Shown here: positions 8,894 to 17,453 of the stretch, in pieces
Layout of the letters: every line of letters starts with the position of its first letter
How positions within the stretch are numbered: the first letter of the stretch is position 1
The notes under the pieces: generated by a model
Told to the model about the DNA's origin: nothing
Seen by the model: only the letters and a program-made list of their open reading frames with translations
The model's database searches: none
Program-made: the position numbers and the translations under genes
Source: DATGPD01 sp041398565
GTDB lineage: Bacteria; Planctomycetota; UBA1135; UBA2386
Direction of reading: 5' to 3'
Assembly: GCA_041398565.1 (NCBI GenBank)
Contig: JAWKUN010000003.1
Span: forward strand, 1-64,000
DNA length: 64,000 nucleotides

Positions 8894-9763
8894 ATGAAGC
8901 GGAACGAAACGATTCTCGTCTACAGCGTGACCGGCCTGCTGGTGGTCATCCTCGCGGTCGCGATCCTGTTCGGCAACGAACGCGGGGCCGAGGCCCGTGC
9001 CCAGCCCGGCGGCCAGAGTCTCGACGACTTGACCGGGATCGGAATCGCGGGGGTCGCCTCCGCTTCCGACAGCGACGGCGAGCCGGTCGACGCCGGTGAG
9101 CAGCCGGATGCCGCGACGGCGAATGCCGGCCCCCAGCCGGGCCCCGCGGCCACGGCGCCGACCGGCGCCGAGGCGGCCCCCGTTCGCGCCGAGCTCCAGC
9201 CGGTGGCCGATGCGTCCGCCGCGCAGGCGCCGGAGCGTCTCGATGTGCCACTCGCCATGGGCACCCCGAAACAAGAGCCGGCGACGCCGGTGGACGACCC
9301 CGCCATGCGCGCGTTGGTGTTGCTCGGCGACAGCAAGCGCGAGGGCGACTACCGACTGGTCACCGTCCGGCACAACGACACCTTCTCCGAGCTGGTGCAG
9401 CGCTGGTGCGGCGACCTGGTCCAGCTCGAAGTCGCCGAGAGCCTGAACGAAGAGGTGAACCTCGCGCGCCTGGAGCCGGGCTCGCGAGTTTGTCTGCCGT
9501 GGGTCGACGACGCCGTGTTGATCGCGGCGCACGAGGCGCGCAAGACCAAGCAGGAGGAGGCCATGCGTGTAGTGGCCGAGGCCCGCAACAAGGGGCAGGA
9601 CTACGTGGTCAAGCCGGGCGACAGCCTGTGGAGCATCGCTGTCCGCCACGTCGGCGCGAAGGGTGCGAGCAAGTTCATCGACCAGGCGAAGGCGCTCAAC
9701 GCCGACCTCATGGCCAATCCCGACCGCCTGCCGGTGGGCAAGACCATCATCCTGCCCAAGTGA
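8894..9763 (+). CDS. membrane-anchored protein with two LysM domains
   Basis: A 289-aa protein with one N-terminal membrane segment (residues 8-27), a long Pro/Ala-rich linker (about 50-135) and two LysM-type modules at the C-terminus. The first (about 153-202) is divergent, and the second (about 236-288) is canonical, beginning YVVKPGDSLWSIAVRHVG and ending TIILPK. LysM modules bind N-acetylglucosamine polymers, so the protein probably tethers the inner membrane to peptidoglycan. A purine-rich GGGAGG a few bases upstream of the ATG is a good ribosome binding site and decides the start. Confidence 0.88.
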   Translation: MKRNETILVYSVTGLLVVILAVAILFGNERGAEARAQPGGQSLDDLTGIGIAGVASASDSDGEPVDAGEQPDAATANAGPQPGPAATAPTGAEAAPVRAELQPVADASAAQAPERLDVPLAMGTPKQEPATPVDDPAMRALVLLGDSKREGDYRLVTVRHNDTFSELVQRWCGDLVQLEVAESLNEEVNLARLEPGSRVCLPWVDDAVLIAAHEARKTKQEEAMRVVAEARNKGQDYVVKPGDSLWSIAVRHVGAKGASKFIDQAKALNADLMANPDRLPVGKTIILPK

Positions 9764-9823
9764 GGTGTCCGCAGCGGCGCCCGTCCGAGGTCGCCGCCAG
9801 GCGCGCGCCAGCGTCGGCCGCAG

Positions 9824-11197
9824 TCACTTGAGGCCGTAGCGCTCGAGCTTCTTGTAGAGGTTGGAGCGCTGGATGCCGATGCGCTCGGCGGTGCGCTTGA
9901 TGTTGCCGCTGTTCTCGAGGAGCTTGAGTCGAATGAACTCGCGCTCGGTGGCGGCGCGGAAGTCCTCGAGCTGGCCCAGTTCGAAGAAGTTGCTGCCGGC
10001 CTTGGCGTGAGCGCTGGCCGACCGGTCCGACAGCATGGTGCGGACATCGTCGGCGTCGATCGATTCGCCGTCGGCGACGATGGCTGCCGCTTCCAGCAGG
10101 TTCTTCAGCTCGCGCACGTTGCCCGGCCACTCTTGCGTGCGCAGGAGCTCGAGCGCGCCCTTGGTCAGGTGGCGGCGCGGGAGCCCGTTCGCGCGGCATG
10201 CCTGCTGCACGAAGTGCTGCGCCAGGAGGTCGACGTCGCCTGGGCGCTCGCGCAGCGCGGGCACGTGCACGCGGACCACGTGCAGGCGGTAGTAGAGGTC
10301 CTCGCGGAACGTCTTCGCCTGCACCATCGCCTCGAGGTCCTGGTTGGTGGCTGCGATCAGGCGCACGTCCACCGAGATGGGGGCCCTGCCGCCGACCCGG
10401 GTCACGGTCTTGTCCTGGAGCGCGCGCAGGAGCTTGGCCTGTGCCGGCGCCTCGAGCTCGCCGATCTCGTCGAGAAAGAGGGTGCCGCCCCGCGCTGCCT
10501 CGAAGTGGCCGGCACGCGCCTGCACCGCGCCGGTGAAGGCGCCCCGCTCGTGCCCGAACAGCTCGCTCTCGATCAGGTCGGCAGGGATCGCCGCGCAGTT
10601 GATGGCGACGAACGGGTTGCGCGTGCGGCGGCTCTGCGCGTGCAGCTGGCGGGCGACGAGCTCCTTGCCCGTGCCGTTCTCGCCGGTGATCAGCACCTGC
10701 GCGTCGGTGGGTGCCACCTTGGCGATGAGCTGACGCAGAGCCTGGATGGGCGGGCTCTCGCCGAGGATCTTGAAGTCCTGCGACAGCTGCGTGCGGAGCT
10801 CGGTGTTCTCGTGCTGCAACTGTCTCAAGTGCAGTGCATTGCGCACGCTCACCAGCACCCGGTCGTTGTCGAACGGCTTGGGTAGGAAGTCGTACGCGCC
10901 TTTGCGCACCGCCAGCACCGCCGTCTCGATGTCGCCGTGCCCGGAGATCACGATGACCGGCAGGTCGGCGCGCTCGCCCTGGCGCAGCTCGTCGAGCACC
11001 TGCAGGCCGTCCATGCCGGGCAGCTTGATGTCGAGGAGCATGACGTCGATGTCTCCGTCGGCGACCTGCGCCAGCGCGGTCTTGCCGTCCCCGGCCTGGG
11101 TCGTGCGGAAGCCGTTGAACTCGAGCGCGTAGGCCAGCTCGTCGCGCACGGCCGACTGGTCGTCGACGATCAGGATCCGGGGCGATTCGGTGGGCAC
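9824..11197 (-). CDS. NtrC-family sigma-54 response regulator
   Basis: A 457-aa three-domain regulator. The receiver domain (about 1-120) has Asp11-Asp12-type acidic residues, phosphoacceptor Asp56 (LLDIKLPG) and Lys107 (FLPKPFD). The AAA+ domain has Walker A TGENGTGKE (171-179), the sigma-54 contact loop GAFTGA (219-224), Walker B GGTLFLDEIG (237-246) and the NPFVAINCAA block. The C-terminus is a Fis-type helix-turn-helix (SGNIKRTAERIGIQRSNLYKKL). It resembles NtrX/AtoC-type regulators. No histidine kinase lies in the window. All catalytic residues are present. Confidence 0.95.
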   Translation of the reverse strand: MPTESPRILIVDDQSAVRDELAYALEFNGFRTTQAGDGKTALAQVADGDIDVMLLDIKLPGMDGLQVLDELRQGERADLPVIVISGHGDIETAVLAVRKGAYDFLPKPFDNDRVLVSVRNALHLRQLQHENTELRTQLSQDFKILGESPPIQALRQLIAKVAPTDAQVLITGENGTGKELVARQLHAQSRRTRNPFVAINCAAIPADLIESELFGHERGAFTGAVQARAGHFEAARGGTLFLDEIGELEAPAQAKLLRALQDKTVTRVGGRAPISVDVRLIAATNQDLEAMVQAKTFREDLYYRLHVVRVHVPALRERPGDVDLLAQHFVQQACRANGLPRRHLTKGALELLRTQEWPGNVRELKNLLEAAAIVADGESIDADDVRTMLSDRSASAHAKAGSNFFELGQLEDFRAATEREFIRLKLLENSGNIKRTAERIGIQRSNLYKKLERYGLK

Positions 11198-11654
11198 GTC
11201 CCCGGCATCCTAGCCCGCGGCCGAGGGTCCCCCTTCTTCGAAGGCAACCGTCCTCGAGGGGTCTCCGGCGCGCCGTCGTCTCATGCGGGGGCCAGGCCAC
11301 GTGGATCACGTCCCATTGTCTGGACGTCCGACCTCACCGTCGTGGTGCACGGGTCGTCCGGCGCCGGCGGAGCCCTGCCAAGGAAGGATCGCGCGCACCT
11401 CGGCGCGGGGCGTCGCTTTCTGCCGCCGGGCGTCGCGAGGTGTCGCCAGACGCGGGGTATGCTTGCCTGCCTGGCCACCTGGGCGAGAGGCGTTCACGCC
11501 TTCTTGACGGGTACAAGTCGGGCCCTAGGATTGGCCGCCCGTCGCTCGCCAACCCTTGGCAAGAACTCGGTTCCGACGACTGGCTCGTCCCCGCCAGCGC
11601 CTCGCCGCAATCCCTATCTCGCACAGCCTGCATCAACCACGGAGACCTCATTCA
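11198..11654. other. divergent intergenic region between regulator and HEAT-repeat gene
   Basis: About 460 bases without a supportable gene. It must contain the promoters of both flanking genes; a plausible sigma-70-type promoter is listed separately. No hairpin or riboswitch-like structure is evident by eye. Confidence 0.5.
11504..11531 (+). promoter_or_regulatory. putative sigma-70-type promoter
   Basis: TTGACG at 11504-11509 and TAGGAT at 11526-11531 are separated by 16 bases, close to the bacterial housekeeping consensus and rare in such GC-rich DNA. The leader to the HEAT-repeat gene ATG would be about 115 bases. Confidence 0.5.
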
Positions 11655-13817
11655 ATGGCCAACGTCTTTGGGAAGACCCTGCTCGGCCTCGTCGCCGCCT
11701 CGATCGCGGCCGGGTCCCTCGCCGCTCAGGATCCTGAGTCCACCTTCGCGGATGGCGTCAAGGCGCTGCGCCTCGGCAACCGCGAGGAAGCGCTCGCGAA
11801 GTTCCAGCAAGTGCTGGCGGCCGATCCGAGCCACGAGCAGGCGTTCGAGATCTGGCGCAAGACCGATCAGGACATGTGGCGTTGGTTGATGCTCGAGCAG
11901 GGGGACATCGAGAAGGTGGCGAAGGAGATCCAGAGCCGCGCTCGCCTCCGCCGCAAGGAGATGTCGCGCGACCAGGAAGCGATCGACGCCCACGTGGCCA
12001 TCGCGACGTCGAGCGACAAGGACTTCGGCGAGCGTCGCGAGGCGATCTCCAAGCTGGTCACCGAGAACGGTGAGTTCGCCGTGCCCGCGCTGGTGAAGAA
12101 GCTCGGCAACGCCGACGACTCCAAGGGACAGGACCTGGCGATCCTGGCGCTCTACGACCTGGGAACGGTGGCGACGCTGCCGCTGGTCGAGGCGATGGGC
12201 AGCGACGACGCACTGGTGCGGCGCAACGTGGCCGCCACGCTGGCGCACATCGGCGACCCGCGCGCGTTGCCGGCCCTGCAGGCCGCAGCCAGCAACGACC
12301 GGTCGGAAGAGGTTCGCTACGTCGCGCAGCGCGCGTGCGAGCGTCTCGGTGCCCGCGGCAACGCGGTCGACAGCTTCCTGGCGCAGGCCGAGCGCTTCCT
12401 GAGCGGGCGCGACCCGAGCTCGTCGGAGGTCGTCTGGAACTTGGTGGACGGTGGGCTCACCCCCGTCGACGTGCCGAGTTCGATCTTCCCCCTGCGCGTG
12501 GCCGAGAAGTTCGCACTCGCCGCCTGGCGCACCGACCCCGCGTCGAATGCAGCCATGGCGACCTACGCCCGCGCATCGCTGGCCGAGGCGGCCGCGATCG
12601 AGGCGGCGCTCGCCGCTGCTGGCGATGGCGCTCCCGACGCGCTCAAGAACCTGGCCAACCGTCCGGCCGACCTGCGCGTGCGCGCGGCGGCGATGGGCCC
12701 CTCGGTCTTGCGCCGGGCGCTCACCGACGCGCGTTCCAAGGGCATGGCGCCGGTGGCCGTCGAATGCGCGCAGTTGCTGGGGGACCTCGAGGATCGCGCT
12801 GGTCTGGCCAGCTCGACTCTCGTGCAGGGCCTTGGCGACGACGACAAGCGCGTCGCCTACGCCTGTGCGCTGGCTCTGGTGAAGGCGAGCGGTGGCACCA
12901 ACGTGCCGCAGGCCGACGCCGTCGTGCGTGCGCTGGGCAATGCCGCGACCGAGGAGTCGCTGCGCACGGTGCTGGTCGTCGACGGATCCGAGGTCGCCCG
13001 CCGCACGGCGAAGGAGGCCTTCTCGAAGGGTCGCGGCATGGTGGTCGAGGCCGCAGCCGGCGGCACGCAGGCGGTCGGCAGCCTCATCACCTTCCCGGTG
13101 GTCGACGCGGTGGTGATCAACCAGGACCTGCCTGACGTCGTGCCCGAGCACGTCATCGGCCTCATCCGCAAGGACGCGCACCTGGCCAACACCAAGATCC
13201 TGGTGGTCGCCAACAACGTCGAAGAGGCGGCGACCCGCTTCGGCGACCGCATCAACGGCGTCATCCAGGGGCCGATCAGCGGTGACGCGCTGACCGCCAA
13301 GGTCAACGAGGTGCTGGCCGACGTCGACGTCGGCGCCACGCGCAAGTGGGCCGAGGAGATCGCCGGCTCGGCGAGCACGGCGCTCGCGACGCTGTCGCAG
13401 AAGGGCGTCGACATCAGCTCGGCCGCGCAGAAGCTGGCCGGCCAGCTCAACCGCGACGACGCGGTGTCGGTGCCGGCCGCGCGCGCCCTCGGGCTGTGCG
13501 GCGCGAGCAGCGACCTCGACGCGCTGGCAGCCGCGGTGACCGGCGGCGGCAGTGTCGAGTTGAAGAAGGCTGCGGCCAACGCCATCGGCGCCGTCTTGGC
13601 GCGCGCCGGCAGCGCGCCTGCCAGCCTGGTCGAGCAGCTCACCGGCGCGATGGCCGGGACCGACAAGTCCGTGCAGCTGGCGATCGCCGGCGCCCTGGGC
13701 CGCGCGGGCCTGAAGTCGCAGGAGCAGCTCAAGCTGCTCGACGCCATCCGCGCAGGCAGCGGTGCTGCGGCCTCCGGCTCGTCCGAGGGCTCGTCGGACG
13801 GCAACGACGGCCAGTGA
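11655..13817 (+). CDS. exported HEAT-repeat protein with degenerate receiver domain
   Basis: A 720-aa protein with a signal peptide (hydrophobic residues 8-24, ending SLAAQ). A TPR-like helix pair follows, then HEAT repeats (about 120-240 and 350-430, for example the LVRRNVAATLAHIGDPRAL unit). A segment at about 436-555 has the beta-alpha order of a response-regulator receiver: VLVVDGSEVARR, VDAVVINQDLPD, TKILVVANN, GVIQGPIS. The phosphoacceptor Asp is replaced by Asn (near 488) and the conserved Lys is lost. More HEAT repeats follow, then a Gly/Ser tail. HEAT arrays are protein scaffolds. A sigma-70-like promoter lies upstream and a strong hairpin terminator downstream. Function unknown. Confidence 0.85.
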   Translation: MANVFGKTLLGLVAASIAAGSLAAQDPESTFADGVKALRLGNREEALAKFQQVLAADPSHEQAFEIWRKTDQDMWRWLMLEQGDIEKVAKEIQSRARLRRKEMSRDQEAIDAHVAIATSSDKDFGERREAISKLVTENGEFAVPALVKKLGNADDSKGQDLAILALYDLGTVATLPLVEAMGSDDALVRRNVAATLAHIGDPRALPALQAAASNDRSEEVRYVAQRACERLGARGNAVDSFLAQAERFLSGRDPSSSEVVWNLVDGGLTPVDVPSSIFPLRVAEKFALAAWRTDPASNAAMATYARASLAEAAAIEAALAAAGDGAPDALKNLANRPADLRVRAAAMGPSVLRRALTDARSKGMAPVAVECAQLLGDLEDRAGLASSTLVQGLGDDDKRVAYACALALVKASGGTNVPQADAVVRALGNAATEESLRTVLVVDGSEVARRTAKEAFSKGRGMVVEAAAGGTQAVGSLITFPVVDAVVINQDLPDVVPEHVIGLIRKDAHLANTKILVVANNVEEAATRFGDRINGVIQGPISGDALTAKVNEVLADVDVGATRKWAEEIAGSASTALATLSQKGVDISSAAQKLAGQLNRDDAVSVPAARALGLCGASSDLDALAAAVTGGGSVELKKAAANAIGAVLARAGSAPASLVEQLTGAMAGTDKSVQLAIAGALGRAGLKSQEQLKLLDAIRAGSGAAASGSSEGSSDGNDGQ

Positions 13818-13844
13818 CGCCGCACTGACCTGCTGTGCCAAGCG

Positions 13845-13866
13845 ACCGGGCCCGAGAGGGCCCGGT
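13845..13866 (+). terminator. intrinsic terminator of the HEAT-repeat gene
   Basis: A perfect GC-rich stem (ACCGGGCCC paired with GGGCCCGGT) with a GAGA loop, followed by GGCGTTTT. It lies 27 bases after the stop codon. Confidence 0.8.
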
Positions 13867-14056
13867 GGCGTTTTCGGAGGCCGCCGTTGCGATGCCCCGC
13901 GAGGAGGGCCCTTGTGATGACCCTGTCGGAGCCCAGAGCGCGGACCCTTTGCGACGCGACGAACCGCGCCACAGCTCCGCCTAGCCGATTCCCGCGCCTT
14001 TCCCGTGCTGGCCTTGTCGCCGGCCGCCCCCCTCGCTACTTTCCGGCCCCTCCCAG

Positions 14057-14131
14057 GCCTGAGTAGCTCAGCGGTAGAGCAGCGCTTTCGTAAAGCGCAG
14101 GTCCTCGGTTCAAATCCGAGCTCAGGCTCCA
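14057..14131 (+). tRNA. tRNA-Thr (anticodon CGT)
   Basis: All arms fold: acceptor GCCTGAG/CTCAGGC, U8-A9, D-arm GCTC/GAGC, anticodon stem GCGCT/AGCGC with loop TTCGTAA (anticodon CGT, reads ACG threonine codons), T-arm CTCGG/CCGAG, discriminator T and an encoded CCA. It stands alone, directly upstream of the first three-gene cassette. Confidence 0.97.
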
Positions 14132-14156
14132 CGCGCAGTGCGCCCCGTGTCGCCCA

Positions 14157-14183
14157 GTGTCGTGCGCCCTGTGTCGTGCGCCC
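14157..14183. repeat. short tandem repeat, 14-base unit
   Basis: The 13-mer GTGTCGTGCGCCC occurs at 14157-14169 and again at 14171-14183, embedded in further degenerate copies just after the tRNA. It may mark past recombination at the tRNA 3' side. No attachment-site duplication of the tRNA end was found. Confidence 0.5.
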
Positions 14184-14277
14184 AGTGCGTGGCGGTCTCC
14201 CCCGAGCCGCCGCCGGCGGCCCTGCCCTGCTTGCGGGCCCTCCAGACCCTCGTTAGCCTGCCGGGCGGAGGTAAGCC

Positions 14278-14757
14278 ATGCGACTCGGCCTGCTGCCCAG
14301 CCAGAAGCGAGAGCTGGATCGTGCGTTCAAGAAGGCCAAGGCCTTCGACCGCTTCCGCGTGCGCACCAGGCGTGCGTTTCTGGGGTTGGGGCTCGGGGCG
14401 GTGGGAACCGGCGTACTAGGTTTCTGGGTCGGTCGTGACTTGGCGGATGCCAGACCCGAGACGACGGACGATGCCGCCGGGAGTTCGAGCCCTCGCATCG
14501 CGATCGCGCGTCGCCTGGCGTCTGCTTCGGACGAGCAGCTGTGGCGCGAGCGCCACACGTTTCTCTTGGCGCTCGACGAATGCCGCGGCGATCCGGAGGC
14601 ATGGGTCGGCTTTCGGCGCCTGGGCGCGATGGCGCTCGCGCGCTCGGACGAATCGCGTCGAGTGGCGTGCGCGAGGCTGGTCAAGACCGGCGAGCGTGCG
14701 CCCGGTCGCGCTGACTTCGGCGACTTGATGGAGCGGCTCCGCCGGGCGGCGCAGTAG
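14278..14757 (+). CDS. cassette copy 1, gene A: twin-arginine membrane-anchored protein
   Basis: A 159-aa protein of unknown family. A basic 30-residue N-region leads to RTRRAFLGLGLGAV (Arg-Arg at 31-32) and a hydrophobic stretch to about residue 52, giving a twin-arginine signal or anchor. The C-terminal part (about 85-155) is helical and shared with copies 2 and 3 (a HTFLLALDE-type helix, then a Trp/Phe-Gly-Phe/Tyr-x-Arg-Leu helix), suggesting a TPR-like bundle. GGAGG precedes the ATG. Its first 127 bases are identical to the copy 2 gene at 17454, after which similarity drops sharply. It is followed after 9 bases by gene B. Confidence 0.8.
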   Translation: MRLGLLPSQKRELDRAFKKAKAFDRFRVRTRRAFLGLGLGAVGTGVLGFWVGRDLADARPETTDDAAGSSSPRIAIARRLASASDEQLWRERHTFLLALDECRGDPEAWVGFRRLGAMALARSDESRRVACARLVKTGERAPGRADFGDLMERLRRAAQ

Positions 14758-14766
14758 GTCCGAATC

Positions 14767-15012
14767 GTGAGCGACATCACGACAGAGCCGGACCCGCCAG
14801 TGGAAGGCCAGACCATCGTCATTACCGTGCCGCATGCTGGTCCTTGGTTCATCGCCCGAGATGGGAGTGGCGAGGTCACCGAGGTGACGGCCAACGACCG
14901 GGGAGAGATCGAACTGCCCGCGCCGCCAGGGCGCGGAGGCGACACCTTCACTGTCACCGACTATCGAGATCCGGCAACGGACGGCAACTTCAGCATCCAA
15001 AGCCAAACATGA
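14767..15012 (+). CDS. cassette copy 1, gene B: small beta-rich protein
   Basis: An 81-aa protein starting with GTG. The pattern is EPDPPVEGQTIVITV, then a Gly-Pro-Trp motif (HAGPWFI), an acidic turn, and a C-terminal FTVTDY strand before DPATDGN. Copies 2 and 3 have the same order (EPNP-x-x-EG, GPWYV, FTVTDFG), so this is one Ig-like beta-sandwich by inference. No signal peptide is visible. The stop overlaps the start of gene C (ATGA), so the two are translationally coupled. Family unrecognised. Confidence 0.75.
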   Translation: MSDITTEPDPPVEGQTIVITVPHAGPWFIARDGSGEVTEVTANDRGEIELPAPPGRGGDTFTVTDYRDPATDGNFSIQSQT

Positions 15013-16097
15013 TCGAGCGAGCTGAGACCATGCCCTACCGAGTCCTCACTTGTGCACTCCTGCTGTTGCCGTTGGCTGCGCAGGGAAGCGTGCTCGTTCC
15101 CCGGGACGCGCTCGGTCGTGACGGGCGAGGCTTGGGTCCTCTCGCTGGCGCGACGAGTCCGCGGCGCCAGCAGTTCTTGATCGGCGAAGGCCTGCTCGTG
15201 GCTCTGCGTGGACACGGCATCCTACGAATCTCGTTCCGGCGAGACGGGCAGCCTTCCTCGTTGGCATCCGGCAAGACCATCATCACGGTCAAGCTTGATC
15301 AGCAGACGGTTCAGGACCCTTGGCGCCCTTCAACGACGTTTCAGGAGAACCTCGGACCCAGTGCAGCGACAGTGTTTCAGGGCGAGATCGTTCTGCCCAC
15401 GTCGCCGAGGCCGGCCCATCGTGATTCAGTTGGTTTCGGATCGAGCGAAGCGATCTCGATCGATCTCCCGCAGCCATACCTCTATCTCGGAGGCACGCTC
15501 TGCATCGATGTCGAGGGCGAGCCCGTGCAAGGGTTTGCCACGCGCGCGTGGCCCATAGACATCGACCGGGACGGTGCACGAGGTGTCATCACTACGGAGG
15601 GACGCAGCTGTGTCGTGACGCCAGAACGGGTGACTCGGTCCATCACTGCCGATCCAGTAGCTCTCCGGCCTGGTGCCACGGCTCGGTTTGTCGGTTTTGG
15701 CGCAGGCGGGGAGCTTGCGGGTCTGCTCTTGGCGAGCCAAAAGCTGCCCAGTCCAATCGACCTCGGCTTCTTGGGTGCGCCTGGGTGCGAACTCGGGGTC
15801 GTCCCCATACTCGAGATGTGGTCGACGGCGACCGCACATCGCCGAGGGCCGCTCGCTGCAGCGAACGCGTACCTGTCCGTTCCGCATGCCGCCCAGTTCG
15901 TATCGGCACGGCTGCACGCGCAGTGGCTGTTCGTTCAAGGAGGCGCCATTCGGACGACGCAGACCATGACGCTCGACCTGGCGCCGGTCTTGGCCTCGAT
16001 CGACGGAGCCATCGTCACGTCTCTGCCGCAACGCGGCGCCAGCTCGGGTGAGATCCAGGTGTCGGCGGTACCTGTAGTGCGCATCGACTGGCAGTAG
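15009..16097 (+). CDS. cassette copy 1, gene C: large secreted protein
   Basis: A 362-aa protein with a Sec signal peptide (YRVLTCALLLLPLAAQG). Conserved elements in all copies: QQFLIGEGLL near the mature N-terminus, ISFRRDG, a strand pair before P-x-P-x-HR, GGTLCIDVEGEP (about 158-169), IDLGFLGAPGCEL (about 253-265), LHAQW, and a C-terminal VVRIDWQ strand. Two beta-sandwich domains are likely. The start is fixed by a 4-base overlap with gene B; a second in-frame ATG eight codons later would also give a signal peptide. Function unknown. Confidence 0.8.
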   Translation: MIERAETMPYRVLTCALLLLPLAAQGSVLVPRDALGRDGRGLGPLAGATSPRRQQFLIGEGLLVALRGHGILRISFRRDGQPSSLASGKTIITVKLDQQTVQDPWRPSTTFQENLGPSAATVFQGEIVLPTSPRPAHRDSVGFGSSEAISIDLPQPYLYLGGTLCIDVEGEPVQGFATRAWPIDIDRDGARGVITTEGRSCVVTPERVTRSITADPVALRPGATARFVGFGAGGELAGLLLASQKLPSPIDLGFLGAPGCELGVVPILEMWSTATAHRRGPLAAANAYLSVPHAAQFVSARLHAQWLFVQGGAIRTTQTMTLDLAPVLASIDGAIVTSLPQRGASSGEIQVSAVPVVRIDWQ

Positions 16098-16280
16098 CAC
16101 CAGTGCCGGCGAGTTCCTGGTCGCGACAGCCGCCTGGGCTGCGAGTGCCCGCGAAACCTCGTGCCCTGCGCGGATTCGGCGATGCCGTTCCGCCGGCCAA
16201 GGCGCTGAGCTCGCCCGTTTCCAGCGCCACTGGAAGCCCGGCCGCGAGGTGTCAGGGGTTGTGGGCGTTGCGGTCGCTGG

Positions 16281-17352
16281 CTAGTGCCGTGTACCAGAAG
16301 TGGCCTTGTGTTTCTCGCGACGTCTGACGCGCCGGTCTGACGGGTTGCGGTTGCGCCATGCGACATAGGCGTTGATGGCGCGCCGGGCTTCCTCATGCGT
16401 GCCGTAGTCCGAGTTGTTCAGAGCGAAGTATCGCACTCCGGCGAAGAGCGGCTCGATCCGGTTGAGCCATGATGCGTAGGTGGGCGTGTAGACGAGCCTG
16501 ACGTTGTTCTCCGCCGCCCACTCACGAACATCACGCTTCTTGTGCGGCGAGAAGTTGTCGAGCACAACGTGAAGCCGGACGGCGACGGGGTAGCGCTTGC
16601 GGATGATCTTTAGGAAGCTGAGGAACTCCTGCCAGCGCTTCCGCCGGTAGCAGCGCATCGTCAACCTGTCGGATTCGAGGTCGTATGCCGACAGGTAGTG
16701 GCGCACGCCGTGATGACGGTTGTAGGTGGCGCGCAAGCGCGATGGATGCCCGGCCTTGTTCCACGTGCGGCCGTGGAGCGGACGAAGCTCGACCGGACCA
16801 AACTCGTCCACGCAGATCACTCGCGAGTTCTTGGGCGTCTTGGCGTAGAGCCCTTGGATCCGTTTTTTTGGCCGGGAACTCAGGGTCGTTGCTCTCCTTC
16901 CAGGTCTTCGTTCGTTGGAACGTGACGTCGTTCTCGCGGAGGATTCGGCCCAACATGTTCGCGCTGGCCTTCGCGACGAAACCACGCGCCAGCAGGAAGT
17001 CCGTCAACTTCCGAAGCGACCACGTCGTGAATGGCATCCCGAAGTCTCGCGGCCGACTCGTGGCAACTTCGATTACTTGAGCGACCTCTTCCGGCTCCAG
17101 CTCGCGCGGCCGGCCGGTTCGTTGGCGTTGCTGCAGTGCAGCGAACGACCCCTCATTGAACCGGCGGATCAACTCCCGGACATACTCCTCGTGCAGGTGT
17201 AGTCGCTCCGCGATATCCGAGGCGCGCATCCCCTGACCGGAGAACGCAACCACCTGTGCACGCCGCAGCATCACGGCGCTTTTCGATGTCTTGAGAATCT
17301 TGCTGAGGCGTTGCCCCTCAGCGACTGTCAGTTCACGGGCATACAAGCACAT
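16281..17352 (-). CDS. IS630 transposase, two frames joined at an A7 run
   Basis: The first frame runs from the ATG at 17352 and encodes the N-terminal helix-turn-helix part (about 160 aa, with MRASDIAERLHLHEEYVREL). The DDE part is read in the +1 frame and ends at the TAG at 16281-16283. The catalytic triad is intact: VDEFGPV, VLDNFSPHK and LNRIEPLF. The frames meet at seven T on the plus strand (16863-16869). Removing one A, or a +1 shift or slippage there, gives a full-length protein of about 355 aa. The stop's TA is the target dinucleotide and its last base comes from flanking DNA. Either regulated slippage or a recent inactivating mutation. Confidence 0.88.
16284..16310 (+). repeat. IS630 left terminal inverted repeat
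   Basis: It begins GTGCCGTGTACC and ends GCCTTGTG, matching the reverse complement of the right end at 21 of 27 positions. Confidence 0.85.
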
Positions 17353-17401
17353 GCGCGAGCCCTCCCAGGCTTACGCATGAAGTACGGTCACGCCGAAAAA
17401 G

Positions 17402-17428
17402 TACAAGGCTTCTTTCGGTACGCGGCAC
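17402..17428 (-). repeat. IS630 right terminal inverted repeat
   Basis: Read inward on the minus strand it begins GTGCCGCGTACC and ends GCCTTGTA, partner of the left repeat. A TA at 17429-17430 follows it. Confidence 0.85.
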
Positions 17429-17453
17429 TAGTTTGCGTGGCGGAGGTAAGTCC

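Larger units (their letters stand above)
16282..17430 (-). mobile_element. IS630-family insertion sequence
   Basis: A 1.15-kb element bounded by TA dinucleotides at 16282-16283 and 17429-17430, the target duplication typical of IS630/Tc1. Imperfect terminal inverted repeats of 27 bases (21 matches) lie just inside. It contains one transposase gene interrupted by a frame change at a run of seven A. It has inserted about 24 bases upstream of the copy 2 gene A start: joining the flanks at a single TA restores a leader similar to that of copy 1. Confidence 0.92.

Noticed and set aside
11652..14132. Minus-strand open frame of about 820 codons opposite the HEAT-repeat gene
   Set aside because: Same pattern of Arg/His/Gln-rich nonsense; it also crosses the terminator and the tRNA-Thr gene.
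14057..14183. Integration site of a genomic island at the tRNA-Thr 3' end
   Set aside because: No integrase gene and no duplicated tRNA 3' segment were found nearby, although the cassettes begin directly after it.
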